Below are positions 15,898 to 23,788 of a DNA stretch of 32,320 nucleotides, piece after piece. Under the pieces are notes generated by a model. It was not told the DNA's origin, did no database searches, and saw only the letters and a list, made by a program, of their open reading frames with translations. Position numbers and translations under genes: made by a program. The stretch is from Flavobacteriales bacterium (GTDB taxonomy: Bacteria; Bacteroidota; Bacteroidia; Flavobacteriales; Flavobacteriaceae), in assembly GCA_013205245.1 (NCBI GenBank), contig JABMNH010000019.1, forward strand, positions 1-32,320, read 5' to 3'. How positions within the stretch are numbered: position 1 is the first letter of the stretch; every line of letters begins with the position of its first letter.

Positions 15898-16788
15898 TTA
15901 TATTGTTTTAATCTTTCTTTTTACTTTAAAACGTTTTCTTTCTTTTTTTGGGACAACACCTTTTAAATATTGTATGTTATACCGGCCTTTAAAAATATAT
16001 TCTGTTCCAGATGCAGCATGATATAATTGTATAGTTGCATCGTCTAAAATTGTTAATTCAAAGGATTCATTATCAAAGAAATCGTAATCTAATTTTAAGA
16101 TTTTTACGGATGAATTTCCTACAACATCAAAAACGTCATAATTACCTTCAAAATCCCATGTCAATAAATCAATATTTGTGCCAGCTTTGTCTTGAGACGA
16201 TTGAAATATATTTATCACGTCAGGGAAAAAGCGCAAATGATTTTCTGCATCAAAGGCATTTAAAGCACCAAAATTGCTTGTCGAAATCTTTTGCCAAGCT
16301 TCATATTCTTGTAAAAAGTATTCGATATTATCGTAAAAAACGGCATCATAATCAAATTCAGATCGTTGGTAGCCGGTTAAAAAATAACTGGTGTCTGTTA
16401 AGGGATCATAGATTTCAATTTCATCTGAATTTGAAGCATAAACCCTTAGGCTGTAAAAACCATCTGCAATATGATTGACATTTAAAGTGTTGCCAAAAGT
16501 ACTGTAACCACCTACATTTAAACCAAAACCATTGCCATTGCTTCCTAGGTTTACCAAATTGTTATTGGCGTAAAACCCACTGTTTAAAAACGAAACGGTA
16601 AATGCTTTTTGTAGAAATGGTATTTCGCCATTGCCTTGCGTAGCGTTAATATCTACATACCACAATTCATAACTTTGCAATTGTTCTTGTAGCGTAATTT
16701 CTGGTTCAATATTTTCAATTACTGTAATGTTACAAGATTCTAAGAATCCTATTATTACGATTGACAAAAAAAGTAGTCTTGTTTTCAT
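15898..16788 (-). CDS. Conserved flavobacterial lipoprotein of unknown function
   Basis: This 296-aa lipoprotein has a signal peptide LLFLSIVIIGFLESC with the lipidated Cys at about 19. The mature part starts with a Glu-rich stretch, then SYELWYVDINATQGNGEIPFL, a beta-rich central region with many Asn/Gly/Tyr residues, and FYDNIEYFLQEYEAWQK. The second half repeats a similar theme (WDFEGNYDVFDVVGNSSVK ... LYHAASGTEYIFKG), suggesting two related beta domains. The tail is strongly basic (KKERKRFKVKRKIKTI). I recall homologues labelled nicotinic acid mononucleotide adenylyltransferase in databases. Nothing in this sequence supports that: there is no HxGH motif, and the protein is exported. Function is unknown. 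Confidence 0.75.
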   Translation of the reverse strand: MKTRLLFLSIVIIGFLESCNITVIENIEPEITLQEQLQSYELWYVDINATQGNGEIPFLQKAFTVSFLNSGFYANNNLVNLGSNGNGFGLNVGGYSTFGNTLNVNHIADGFYSLRVYASNSDEIEIYDPLTDTSYFLTGYQRSEFDYDAVFYDNIEYFLQEYEAWQKISTSNFGALNAFDAENHLRFFPDVINIFQSSQDKAGTNIDLLTWDFEGNYDVFDVVGNSSVKILKLDYDFFDNESFELTILDDATIQLYHAASGTEYIFKGRYNIQYLKGVVPKKERKRFKVKRKIKTI

Positions 16789-16892
16789 AAGCTTTGACTT
16801 TAAGTTCAGATATCTTAATCCAAACTTTATGCCAAAGAAAATCTATAACAAAAAGGAAAATATAACCAATATATAAACAGGCTGTTATAAAC

Positions 16893-17363
16893 TTAAGGGT
16901 AATATTTATTATTCGTTTTAACGACATCAGAAAGTCTTAAAACTTTTTTTATTCCATCATTAAAATACGTCAGAATAGCTTCGTTTGTTTTAAGTGTATA
17001 AGGAATTTTAGTTGGGCTTATTTTTGAAGAATTATTTTGAGAAGGTTCAATTTCTAGATAAATGGGCACACGAGGTGTGCTAAAATACCCCATTAACACA
17101 AGCGTATCGTTTTTGGGATGCATTTCTGCTTTTGTACCTTTATTATTAAAATAAATAGAGTCGGCTTTAAAATTAATTAAGTCAACTTTAAGTAATTTAA
17201 TAACCACATTTGTGCCTTTAACACCAGGCTGACCTCCTGTCCAATTATAATAAGTACTAGAAATTACTTTAAAAGAAGGGTTGTTTTTTAAATTGCCAGA
17301 TTTACAATTAAATAGCAAACCCAAAATAAGTATAGAGCTTAATATATAACCGATTTTTTTCAT
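16893..17363 (-). CDS. Small lipoprotein of unknown function, coupled to purF
   Basis: From ATG 17363 this is a 156-aa lipoprotein with signal peptide KIGYILSSILILGLLFNC (Cys at about 20) and a mature beta-rich domain. Recognisable segments are YYNWTGGQPGVKGTNVVIKL, a central hydrophobic-charged alternation, and a C-terminal LRLSDVVKTNNKYYP. A longer in-frame start at 17420 lies inside purF and is rejected because it would bury the signal peptide. The purF stop and this ATG are separated by a single base, so translation is probably coupled. No enzymatic motif is visible, and the link to purine synthesis may be positional only. Confidence 0.75.
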   Translation of the reverse strand: MKKIGYILSSILILGLLFNCKSGNLKNNPSFKVISSTYYNWTGGQPGVKGTNVVIKLLKVDLINFKADSIYFNNKGTKAEMHPKNDTLVLMGYFSTPRVPIYLEIEPSQNNSSKISPTKIPYTLKTNEAILTYFNDGIKKVLRLSDVVKTNNKYYP

Positions 17364-17364
17364 T

Positions 17365-19257
17365 TTAATAAGCGCGTTTTTTATTGCCTTCGTAAAAGTT
17401 AACAAAAGCATTATTAACAACTCTTATGCCACCTTTTGTAGGATAATCTCCAGTAAAATACCAATCGCCTTTATTTTTTGGACAGGCAATATGTAAATTA
17501 GAAACACTTTGGTAAATAACATTAACATCTGCTTTAATGTTGTCAGTTTTTAGCATTTCGGCTATTTTATTTGATATTTGTTCAGTGCTAAATGGATTGT
17601 AAACAGCTTTTACAAAATTTTCTGTATTGCCATCTACATTTTTTGTTTTACAGTTTTGATAAACAACCTCTAAAATATTTTGTTGGTTGGTGTCTTTTAA
17701 TAATTCTAAAGCTGCTTTAAAGGCGATAAAATCGTCTAAACGTGCCATATCAATACCGTAACAATCGGGATAACGAATTTGTGGCGCCGATGAAACCACC
17801 ACTATTTTTTTTGGATTTAAGCGGTCTAAAATTTTAATAATACTCTTTTTAAGGGTGGTACCTCTAACAATACTATCATCAATAATTACCAAGTTATCGG
17901 TTGGTTTTACAACGCCATAAGTAACATCATAAACATGTTCAACAAGCTCATCTCTACTGTTATCATCAGCAATAAAAGTGCGTAATTTAACATCTTTAAT
18001 CGCTATTTTTTCAATACGTGGCCGTTCTGATAAAATAGTGCTCAGATCTGCAGCAGAAATATTGCGTTCGCCATTTAATATTGTTTTAAGCTTTCGCTGA
18101 TTTAAATAATCTTCTGCAGCTTCAGTCATGCCGTAAAAAGATGTTTCTGCTGTATTAGGAATAAAAGAAAAAACAGTGTTTTTCATATCATTATCAATAC
18201 TTTTAAGCACATCTTTAAAAATTAGTTTTCCTAAATTTTTACGCTCTTCATAAATTTCGGCATCGCTACCACGAGAGAAATATATACGCTCGAAAGAGCA
18301 AGCGCGTTTTGGTAAGGGTTCTAGAATTTGCTCTATAGTAACTTGGCCATCTCTTTTAACTATTATAGCATGAGCAGGCGCCAACTCTTTAACATCTTCA
18401 AAAGCCACATTAAAAACCGTTTGGATGACAGGGCGCTCTGAGGCCACTACTACAATTTCATCATCTTTATAAAAATAAGCAGGACGAATTCCGGCAGGAT
18501 CTCTAAACACAAAAGCATCACCGTGACCAATTAATCCAGCCATAGCATAACCCCCATCCCAGTTTTTTGAAGAACGTTCTAAAATACGTTGAATGTTTAA
18601 CTCCTTGCCAATAAGTGGAGAAGCTTCTTTTTTATTAACACCCTGATTTTTAAATTTGAGATACAAATTAGTTACCTCATCATCTAAAAAATGTCCTATT
18701 TTTTCCATTACCGTTACAGTATCGGTATGTTCTTTTGGATGTTGACCAATATCTATAAGCTCTTGTAATAATTCTGTTGAATTGGTCATGTTAAAATTAC
18801 CAGCAACAATTAGGTTTTTATGCTTCCAATTGCTTTGTCTTAAAAACGGATGCACACTTTCAATGCTGTTATTTCCAAAAGTGCCATAACGCACATGCCC
18901 TAAAAACAATTCGCCTAAATAAGGCATGTTTTGTTTTTGCCATTCGGCATCATCAGCTTTGTCAGGATTTTCTTCTAGAATGGTATTTAAACGTTCGTTT
19001 ATTTGCTGAAAGATATCTTTTATAGGTAAATTTTGATTGGAACGAATTCTACTAATATACCTTGTCCCTGGCACTTCGTTAAATTTAATGCTTGCAAAAC
19101 CAGCCCCATCTTGACCGCGGTTGTGCTGTTTTTCCATCATTAAATACATCTTATTAATGGCGTAAAAAGAGGTGCCATACTTGTCTTTGTAATATTGTAA
19201 AGGCTTAAGTAACCTAAGCATCGCTATGCCGCATTCATGTTTTATAGCATCACTCAT
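17365..19257 (-). CDS. purF: Amidophosphoribosyltransferase, long Bacteroidota form
   Basis: PurF makes 5-phosphoribosylamine from PRPP and glutamine, the first committed step of purine synthesis. At 630 aa it is longer than the E. coli (about 505 aa) or B. subtilis enzymes. The Ntn-hydrolase Cys sits at residue 9 in HECGIAML, so an eight-residue propeptide must be removed. NRGQDGAGFASI and LFLGHVRYGTFG are glutaminase blocks. The PRPP loop is LVIIDDSIVRGTTLKKS. The CxxC that binds the 4Fe-4S cluster in B. subtilis PurF, just before FTGKYPT, is absent here (GDWYFTGDYPT), so a cluster is unlikely. It lies 27 bp after the PfkB gene and one base before a lipoprotein gene. Confidence 0.95.
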   Translation of the reverse strand: MSDAIKHECGIAMLRLLKPLQYYKDKYGTSFYAINKMYLMMEKQHNRGQDGAGFASIKFNEVPGTRYISRIRSNQNLPIKDIFQQINERLNTILEENPDKADDAEWQKQNMPYLGELFLGHVRYGTFGNNSIESVHPFLRQSNWKHKNLIVAGNFNMTNSTELLQELIDIGQHPKEHTDTVTVMEKIGHFLDDEVTNLYLKFKNQGVNKKEASPLIGKELNIQRILERSSKNWDGGYAMAGLIGHGDAFVFRDPAGIRPAYFYKDDEIVVVASERPVIQTVFNVAFEDVKELAPAHAIIVKRDGQVTIEQILEPLPKRACSFERIYFSRGSDAEIYEERKNLGKLIFKDVLKSIDNDMKNTVFSFIPNTAETSFYGMTEAAEDYLNQRKLKTILNGERNISAADLSTILSERPRIEKIAIKDVKLRTFIADDNSRDELVEHVYDVTYGVVKPTDNLVIIDDSIVRGTTLKKSIIKILDRLNPKKIVVVSSAPQIRYPDCYGIDMARLDDFIAFKAALELLKDTNQQNILEVVYQNCKTKNVDGNTENFVKAVYNPFSTEQISNKIAEMLKTDNIKADVNVIYQSVSNLHIACPKNKGDWYFTGDYPTKGGIRVVNNAFVNFYEGNKKRAY

Positions 19258-19284
19258 AGAAAGTAGGTTTTAAGATGTAATTTA

Positions 19285-20211
19285 TTAATCTAATTGAATA
19301 TCAAATTGGGTTAAGTCTTTAAATTGTATCAATCTCTCTTGAATTTCTGTTTGCGTTAAAGCTTCCATTTTTTGAGTGCCAAATTTTTCAACACAAAAGG
19401 AAGCTAAATTTGAGCCATAAATAATGGCATTTTTCATATTATCAAAAGATAAGTTTTCAGTTTTGGTTAAATGACCCATAAAACCACCTGCAAAAGTATC
19501 TCCAGCGCCAGTTGGATCAAAAACTTCTTCTAAAGGTAAAGCAGGGGCGAAAAAGACACTGCCATTATTAAAAATCAATGCACCGTGCTCTCCCTTTTTA
19601 ATAACAACGTATTTAGGACCCATTTCATGAATTTTATGTGCCGCCTTTACCAAAGAATATTCACCGCTTAATTGACGTGCCTCTTCATCATTAATAGTAA
19701 TCACATCCACTTTTTTGATGACTTCCATTAGCTCATCAAGTGTGTTGTCCATCCAAAAATTCATGGTGTCTAAGGCTACCAATTTAGGACGTTTAGGCAT
19801 TTGTTTTATAACAGCCATTTGTACAGCAGGATGTAAATTACCTAACATTAAAAATTCTGAATCAATAAAATCTTTAGGGACAATTGGGTTGAAATCTGCT
19901 AAGACATTAAGCTCAGTAATTAAAGTATCTCGCACGTTTAAATCGTTGTGGTATTTACCACTCCAAAAAAATGTTTTACCTTCTTTTTTTATTTCAATGC
20001 CTGTGGTGTCAATGCCATTTTTTTCTAGCATATCAAGATTGCTTTGAGGAAAATCGCCTCCAACAACCGATACGATGCCAGATTTTATACCAAATTTTGA
20101 GGCCGATAGGCCTATATATGTGGCAGCACCACCTAATATTTTATCGGTTTTACCGAAAGGGGTTTCAATGGCGTCAAAGGCAACTGTCCCAACAATTAAA
20201 AGTTTACTCAT
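19285..20211 (-). CDS. PfkB family carbohydrate/nucleoside kinase
   Basis: This ribokinase-fold ATP-dependent kinase of 308 aa shows N-terminal LLIVGTVAFDAIETP, the substrate-side Gly pair LGGAATY (26-32), and the C-terminal PfkB signature DPTGAGDTFAGGFMGHL (232-248) with the catalytic Asp238. TINDEEARQLSG is the conserved Asn-Glu segment. The substrate (sugar, nucleoside or other) cannot be told from motifs. It leads the operon with purF, which hints at nucleoside or ribose salvage, but this is only context. It is divergent from sufE, with only 54 bp between the start codons. Confidence 0.9.
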   Translation of the reverse strand: MSKLLIVGTVAFDAIETPFGKTDKILGGAATYIGLSASKFGIKSGIVSVVGGDFPQSNLDMLEKNGIDTTGIEIKKEGKTFFWSGKYHNDLNVRDTLITELNVLADFNPIVPKDFIDSEFLMLGNLHPAVQMAVIKQMPKRPKLVALDTMNFWMDNTLDELMEVIKKVDVITINDEEARQLSGEYSLVKAAHKIHEMGPKYVVIKKGEHGALIFNNGSVFFAPALPLEEVFDPTGAGDTFAGGFMGHLTKTENLSFDNMKNAIIYGSNLASFCVEKFGTQKMEALTQTEIQERLIQFKDLTQFDIQLD

Positions 20212-20239
20212 TATAAATTTAGTTTCTAAAATTTGTCAT

Positions 20240-20247
20240 TAACTTTG
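20240..20247 (+). promoter_or_regulatory. -7 box for sufE
   Basis: TAACTTTG matches the consensus exactly, 18 nt before the sufE ATG. It directly abuts the opposite-facing box of pfkB. Confidence 0.5.
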
Positions 20248-20255
20248 CAAAAATA
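20248..20255 (-). promoter_or_regulatory. -7 box for pfkB-purF
   Basis: Read leftward TATTTTTG matches TAnnTTTG exactly, 36 nt before the pfkB ATG at 20211. The two boxes are adjacent, so both polymerases would cover the same DNA. Confidence 0.5.
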
Positions 20256-20265
20256 AGTTTTAAAA

Positions 20266-20691
20266 ATGAGTATCAAAGTAATACAAGAAGAAATTATAGA
20301 TGAGTTTTCTATGTTTGATGACTGGATGGAACGCTATGAATATTTAATAGATTTAGGAAAATCATTAGCGCCCATAAAGCCTGAACACCAAACAGATGAT
20401 AATTTAATAAGAGGATGTCAGAGTAAAGTTTGGCTTCACGCCGATTTTAATAACGACAAAATTGTTTATACTGCAGCAAGCGATGCCATTCTTACAAAAG
20501 GAATAATTGCTTTGCTTTTACGTGTTTTTTCTAACAGAACACCACAAGAAATTATTGAAGCCAACACTTTTTTTATAGATAAAATTGGATTAAAAGAGCA
20601 TTTATCGCCAACACGTGCAAATGGCTTGGTTTCTATGGTAAAACAAATTAAATTATACGCATTGGCTTACCAAGTTAAAAAGCAAAACTAA
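20266..20691 (+). CDS. sufE: Cysteine desulfurase sulfur acceptor SufE
   Basis: SufE takes persulfide sulfur from the cysteine desulfurase SufS and hands it to the SufBCD scaffold during Fe-S cluster assembly in the cytosol. The 141 aa match the family. Residues 17-32 (FDDWMERYEYLIDLGK) open the domain, and the acceptor Cys51 lies in LIRGCQSKVWL, the same number as in E. coli SufE. TKGIIALLLRVFSNRTPQEI and LSPTRANGLVSMVKQI complete it. The DUF59 assembly protein follows 47 bp later but has its own -7 box. sufBCDS are not in the window. Confidence 0.95.
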   Translation: MSIKVIQEEIIDEFSMFDDWMERYEYLIDLGKSLAPIKPEHQTDDNLIRGCQSKVWLHADFNNDKIVYTAASDAILTKGIIALLLRVFSNRTPQEIIEANTFFIDKIGLKEHLSPTRANGLVSMVKQIKLYALAYQVKKQN

Positions 20692-20696
20692 TTGTT

Positions 20697-20704
20697 TATA
20701 TTTG
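20697..20704 (+). promoter_or_regulatory. -7 box for the DUF59 Fe-S assembly gene
   Basis: TATATTTG, an exact match, starts 6 nt after the sufE stop. It implies that DUF59-DUF2480 can be transcribed apart from sufE. Confidence 0.5.
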
Positions 20705-20738
20705 CACCTTATTTAGATTGGTTATAAACAACAGTTTT

Positions 20739-21059
20739 ATGGATACCGCACAAAAGAAGGAAATAGGTGAGAAAATAGTAGAAGTTTTAAAGACTATTTA
20801 CGACCCCGAAATACCTGTAGATATATACGAATTGGGTTTAATTTATGATGTCTTTGTAAATGAAAATAGCGATATAAAAGTATTAATGACTTTAACATCG
20901 CCAAATTGCCCTGTTGCAGAAACTTTACCTGTTGAGGTTGAAGAAAAAATCAAGACGCTCGAAGAGGTTAATAATGCCGAAGTTGAAATTACTTTCGACC
21001 CTCCGTGGACGCAAGATTTAATGAGCGAAGAGGCAAAACTTGAGTTAGGATTCCTTTAA
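20739..21059 (+). CDS. DUF59 / MIP18-family SUF system assembly protein (SufT-like)
   Basis: This 106-aa cytosolic protein is of the MIP18/DUF59 family, which helps deliver or mature Fe-S clusters. Seen are the family signature YDPEIPVDIYELGLIYD (21-37), the conserved Cys in TSPNCPVAETLP (Cys57) and the terminal block TFDPPWTQDLMSEEAKLELG. The ATG at 20739 is chosen; a TTG at 20718 would add seven residues of no family match. Position next to sufE agrees with an Fe-S role. The related PaaD subunit of phenylacetyl-CoA oxygenase is excluded by the absence of paaABCE. Confidence 0.92.
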   Translation: MDTAQKKEIGEKIVEVLKTIYDPEIPVDIYELGLIYDVFVNENSDIKVLMTLTSPNCPVAETLPVEVEEKIKTLEEVNNAEVEITFDPPWTQDLMSEEAKLELGFL

Positions 21060-21076
21060 ATCTTATACAAACCCAG

Positions 21077-21583
21077 ATGGATGCCATCACAAACAGAGTT
21101 GCAAATAGTGCCTTAATAACTATTGATTTAGAAGATTTTTACCCTTCTGGAAATCGTGTTGTGTTAGATATTGCGCCATGGCTATATGAAGAACTAATCC
21201 TTAAAGAAAAAGATTTCAGAAACTTTGTTTCAGAAAATTCATGGGAACAATACACCAATTGTTTTGTGGCATTAACATGTAGTGCCGATGCCATTATTCC
21301 TTCGTGGGCTTATTTATTTATAAGTTCTAAATTGGCACCTTTTGCAAAAGTAATAGTTGTTGGCGATTTGAATCTTTTAGAAACCGTTCTTTTTGCCGAA
21401 ATAATTGATAAAATTGATTTATCACTTTATAAAGACAAACCAGTTATTATTAAAGGATGTTCCACAAAAACAATCCCTCAATCGGCTTACACAATTCTTG
21501 TTCAGAAATTACAACCACACGTAAAAAGCATTATGTATGGCGAGGCTTGCTCTAATGTGCCTTTGTATAAAAAGATCAACTAA
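21077..21583 (+). CDS. DUF2480 family protein
   Basis: This 168-aa soluble protein has no signal peptide or membrane segment. It matches the DUF2480 family of Bacteroidota: ANSALITIDLEDFYP at the start, IAPWLYEELILKEKDFRNFV, WEQYTNCFVALTCSADAIIP in the middle and GCSTKTIPQSAYTILVQKLQP near the end. Three Cys residues (CFVALTC, GCS) and one near the C-terminus (GEACSNVP) could bind metal, but this is untested. Function is unknown. It starts 17 bp after the DUF59 gene and is probably co-transcribed, so a link with Fe-S metabolism is plausible. Confidence 0.85.
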   Translation: MDAITNRVANSALITIDLEDFYPSGNRVVLDIAPWLYEELILKEKDFRNFVSENSWEQYTNCFVALTCSADAIIPSWAYLFISSKLAPFAKVIVVGDLNLLETVLFAEIIDKIDLSLYKDKPVIIKGCSTKTIPQSAYTILVQKLQPHVKSIMYGEACSNVPLYKKIN

Positions 21584-21610
21584 ACGCTGTTATTTTATTT
21601 ATTTATTTTT

Positions 21611-21618
21611 TAATTTTG
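21611..21618 (+). promoter_or_regulatory. -7 box for the DUF3078 gene
   Basis: TAATTTTG, an exact match, ends 19 nt before the ATG at 21638. Confidence 0.5.
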
Positions 21619-21637
21619 CGTCTTCAAAAAAAAGGAG

Positions 21638-22510
21638 ATGAAAAAAAGGATTTTAAGTGTTGCATTGGTTTTGAGTTTTAGCCTAACTTTTGCACAAGGC
21701 AAAAAAATAATAATTAAAGAAGGTTGGTCTAAGAAAGGAAAAGTTACCTTGTTATTTAGCCAGTTTGGATTCTCTAATTGGATTACTGGTGGTGAAAATA
21801 ATGTGGCGGGTAATTTGGGTTTAGATTACGATTTTAATTACGCAAAGAAGAATACAACTTGGGATACAAAAGCCTTAGCTTCGTATGGTTTAACAAAAAC
21901 CAAAAATGGTGAATTTGCAAAGAAAACAGATGACCGTTTTGAATTGAATTCTGTTGTTGGTATAAAAGCGAGTAAAAATTGGTATTATTCGGCTTTTTTT
22001 AATTTTAAAACGCAATTTTCTAAAGGCTATATTTATAAAAAAGATGATAATGGCAAGGAAATTAGAATTGAACATACCAATTTTTTATCGCCCGCAGAAT
22101 TGTCTTTAGGACCTGGTATGCAATGGAAAAAAAGCAACGAATTAAAGTTTAATATTGCCCCTGCAACTTCTAAATTAATCATCGTTGATAAAAATTTTAC
22201 TTTGCCTAACAATGCTTATTTTGGTGTTGAAGAAGGGAAAGGCACTAAATTTGAATTGGGTTTTAGCGCCGCAGGTTTTGCTAAATTTGAAATAGTTGAA
22301 AATGTAACCATGGAAAACATTTTAATACTATTCTCAGACTACTTAGAAAACCCACAAAATGTAGATATTGATTATACAATGAACATTTTAATGAAAGTAA
22401 ACAGCCATTTATCTACAAATTTCACTTTTCAAACAGTTTATGACAACAACTCTTATAGAGGCTTTCAAATAAGAGAGGTTTTTGGCGCGGGATTTAATTA
22501 TAAATTTTAA
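21638..22510 (+). CDS. DUF3078 family outer-membrane protein
   Basis: This 290-aa exported protein has a signal peptide (residues 1-20, LSVALVLSFSLTFAQG). The mature part is built of alternating amphipathic strands with many aromatic residues (FSQFGFSNWITGGENNVAGN, WYYSAFFNFKTQFSKGY, LSLGPGMQWKK), and it ends in Phe (GAGFNYKF). These fit the DUF3078 family, thought to be small outer-membrane beta-barrels. Function is unknown. It has its own -7 box. It converges on hflX with only 21 bp between them. Confidence 0.87.
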   Translation: MKKRILSVALVLSFSLTFAQGKKIIIKEGWSKKGKVTLLFSQFGFSNWITGGENNVAGNLGLDYDFNYAKKNTTWDTKALASYGLTKTKNGEFAKKTDDRFELNSVVGIKASKNWYYSAFFNFKTQFSKGYIYKKDDNGKEIRIEHTNFLSPAELSLGPGMQWKKSNELKFNIAPATSKLIIVDKNFTLPNNAYFGVEEGKGTKFELGFSAAGFAKFEIVENVTMENILILFSDYLENPQNVDIDYTMNILMKVNSHLSTNFTFQTVYDNNSYRGFQIREVFGAGFNYKF

Positions 22511-22531
22511 GAAGAATTAAGCCAAAATTAG

Positions 22532-23743
22532 CTAATTTTCATCATCATATTCTTGATACAGAAAGTCGTTGTAAGGAAAACGTGTGATGTGAATTTTTTT
22601 AACTGCTTCAAAAATGACCTCTTTAAAATTGTCGAAATTTTCTTTTTCTAAGGCAGAAATAAACAAACAATCGCCATTTAATTTAGACATCCAAGTTTTT
22701 TGCCACTCCTCTAAAGTGTTATGTAATGTTGTCTTTTCGGTTTCTAAATCATCCTCGTCAATAGTTTGATGTGTATAAGCATCAATTTTATTAAAGACTA
22801 GAATAGTGGGTTTATCGTCACTTTTAATATCGGCTAAAATTTGGTTGACCGATGCAATATGATCTTCAAAATTTGGATGAGAAATATCTACAACATGCAA
22901 TAACAAATCGGCTTCACGCACTTCGTCTAAAGTAGATTTAAACGATTCTACCAATTGTGTAGGTAATTTTCTGATAAAGCCAACAGTATCGGTCATCAAA
23001 AACGGCACATTTTTAATAACCACTTTTCTAACCGTGGTATCTAAAGTGGCAAACAGTTTATTTTCTGCAAAAACATCGCTTTTGCTGATGGCATTCATTA
23101 AGGTAGATTTACCAACATTTGTATAGCCCACTAAGGCAACACGTACCATTTTACCGCGATTTTTACGCTGCACCGCCATTTGTTTATCAATGGTTTTCAG
23201 CTTCTCTTTAAGTAAAGCAATTTTATCGCGAATAATACGTCTATCGGTTTCTATTTCTGTTTCACCAGGACCCCGCATGCCCATACCTCCTTTTTGCTTT
23301 TGTAAATGCGTCCATAAGCGCGTTAAGCGTGGCAGCATATATTCGCATTGTGCTTTTTCTACCTGTGTTCTGGCGTAAGAAGTTTGGGCGCGTTGTGCAA
23401 AAATATCGAGAATAAGATTGGTGCGATCTATGACTTTACATTCTAAAACTTTTTCGATATTTCGAAATTGAGCCGGGCTCAATTCATCATCAAAAATAAC
23501 CGTTTCTATGCTGTGTTCTTTGACATATTTTGAAATTTCTTCGAGTTTACCAATCCCTAAATAAGTTTTAGGATGTGGCATTTCTAATTTTTGAGTAAAA
23601 CGTTTTACCGCTTCTCCACCAGCAGTTAATGTTAAAAAGGCCAATTCATTTAAAAATTCCTCGGCTTGTTCTTCATTTTGATTTTGCGTTATAACACCTA
23701 CTAATACGGCTTGCTCTATTGCCTTTACTTGTTTATCAATCAT
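22532..23743 (-). CDS. hflX: Ribosome-associated GTPase HflX
   Basis: HflX is a GTPase that binds the large subunit and splits stalled or heat-stressed 70S ribosomes. At 403 aa, the HflX N-terminal domain is followed by the family tag GMRGPGETEIETDRR (155-169), a coiled segment, then the G domain: G1 GYTNVGKST (206-214), G3 DTVGF (252-256) and G4 NKID (318-321). The C-terminus is short. The gene is preceded by an exact -7 box only 4 nt from its ATG. It lies downstream of radA in the same direction, with 45 bp between them. Confidence 0.97.
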   Translation of the reverse strand: MIDKQVKAIEQAVLVGVITQNQNEEQAEEFLNELAFLTLTAGGEAVKRFTQKLEMPHPKTYLGIGKLEEISKYVKEHSIETVIFDDELSPAQFRNIEKVLECKVIDRTNLILDIFAQRAQTSYARTQVEKAQCEYMLPRLTRLWTHLQKQKGGMGMRGPGETEIETDRRIIRDKIALLKEKLKTIDKQMAVQRKNRGKMVRVALVGYTNVGKSTLMNAISKSDVFAENKLFATLDTTVRKVVIKNVPFLMTDTVGFIRKLPTQLVESFKSTLDEVREADLLLHVVDISHPNFEDHIASVNQILADIKSDDKPTILVFNKIDAYTHQTIDEDDLETEKTTLHNTLEEWQKTWMSKLNGDCLFISALEKENFDNFKEVIFEAVKKIHITRFPYNDFLYQEYDDEN

Positions 23744-23747
23744 ACTG

Positions 23748-23755
23748 CAAAGATA
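23748..23755 (-). promoter_or_regulatory. -7 box for hflX
   Basis: Leftward TATCTTTG matches exactly and is followed by CAGT and then the ATG. Transcription should start at or beside the start codon. Confidence 0.55.
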
Positions 23756-23788
23756 TGCATTTAGTAATTTTGTGAGGGAATAAATCCT

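Noticed and set aside
16035..16478. 147-codon open frame antisense to the lipoprotein gene
   Set aside because: Its composition is dominated by His, Arg, Leu and Gln, as expected for a mirrored AT-rich gene, with no recognisable domain.
15898..16788. Nicotinic acid mononucleotide adenylyltransferase label recalled for homologues
   Set aside because: There is no nucleotidyltransferase HxGH motif and the protein carries a lipoprotein signal peptide.
17364..17420. Longer start for the small lipoprotein inside purF
   Set aside because: It would place residues ahead of the signal peptide and block lipidation.
20718..20738. TTG start for the DUF59 protein
   Set aside because: The added residues precede the family's normal start and ATG 20739 is available.
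21634..21637. GGAG as a Shine-Dalgarno sequence for the DUF3078 gene
   Set aside because: It touches the ATG with no spacing, too close to pair with 16S rRNA during initiation, and other genes here lack such sequences.
22524..22539. AAAATTAGCTAATTTT as a terminator between DUF3078 and hflX
   Set aside because: It is a perfect palindrome containing the hflX stop codon, but the stem would be six A-T pairs with no T-run, so it is weak and may be chance in AT-rich DNA.
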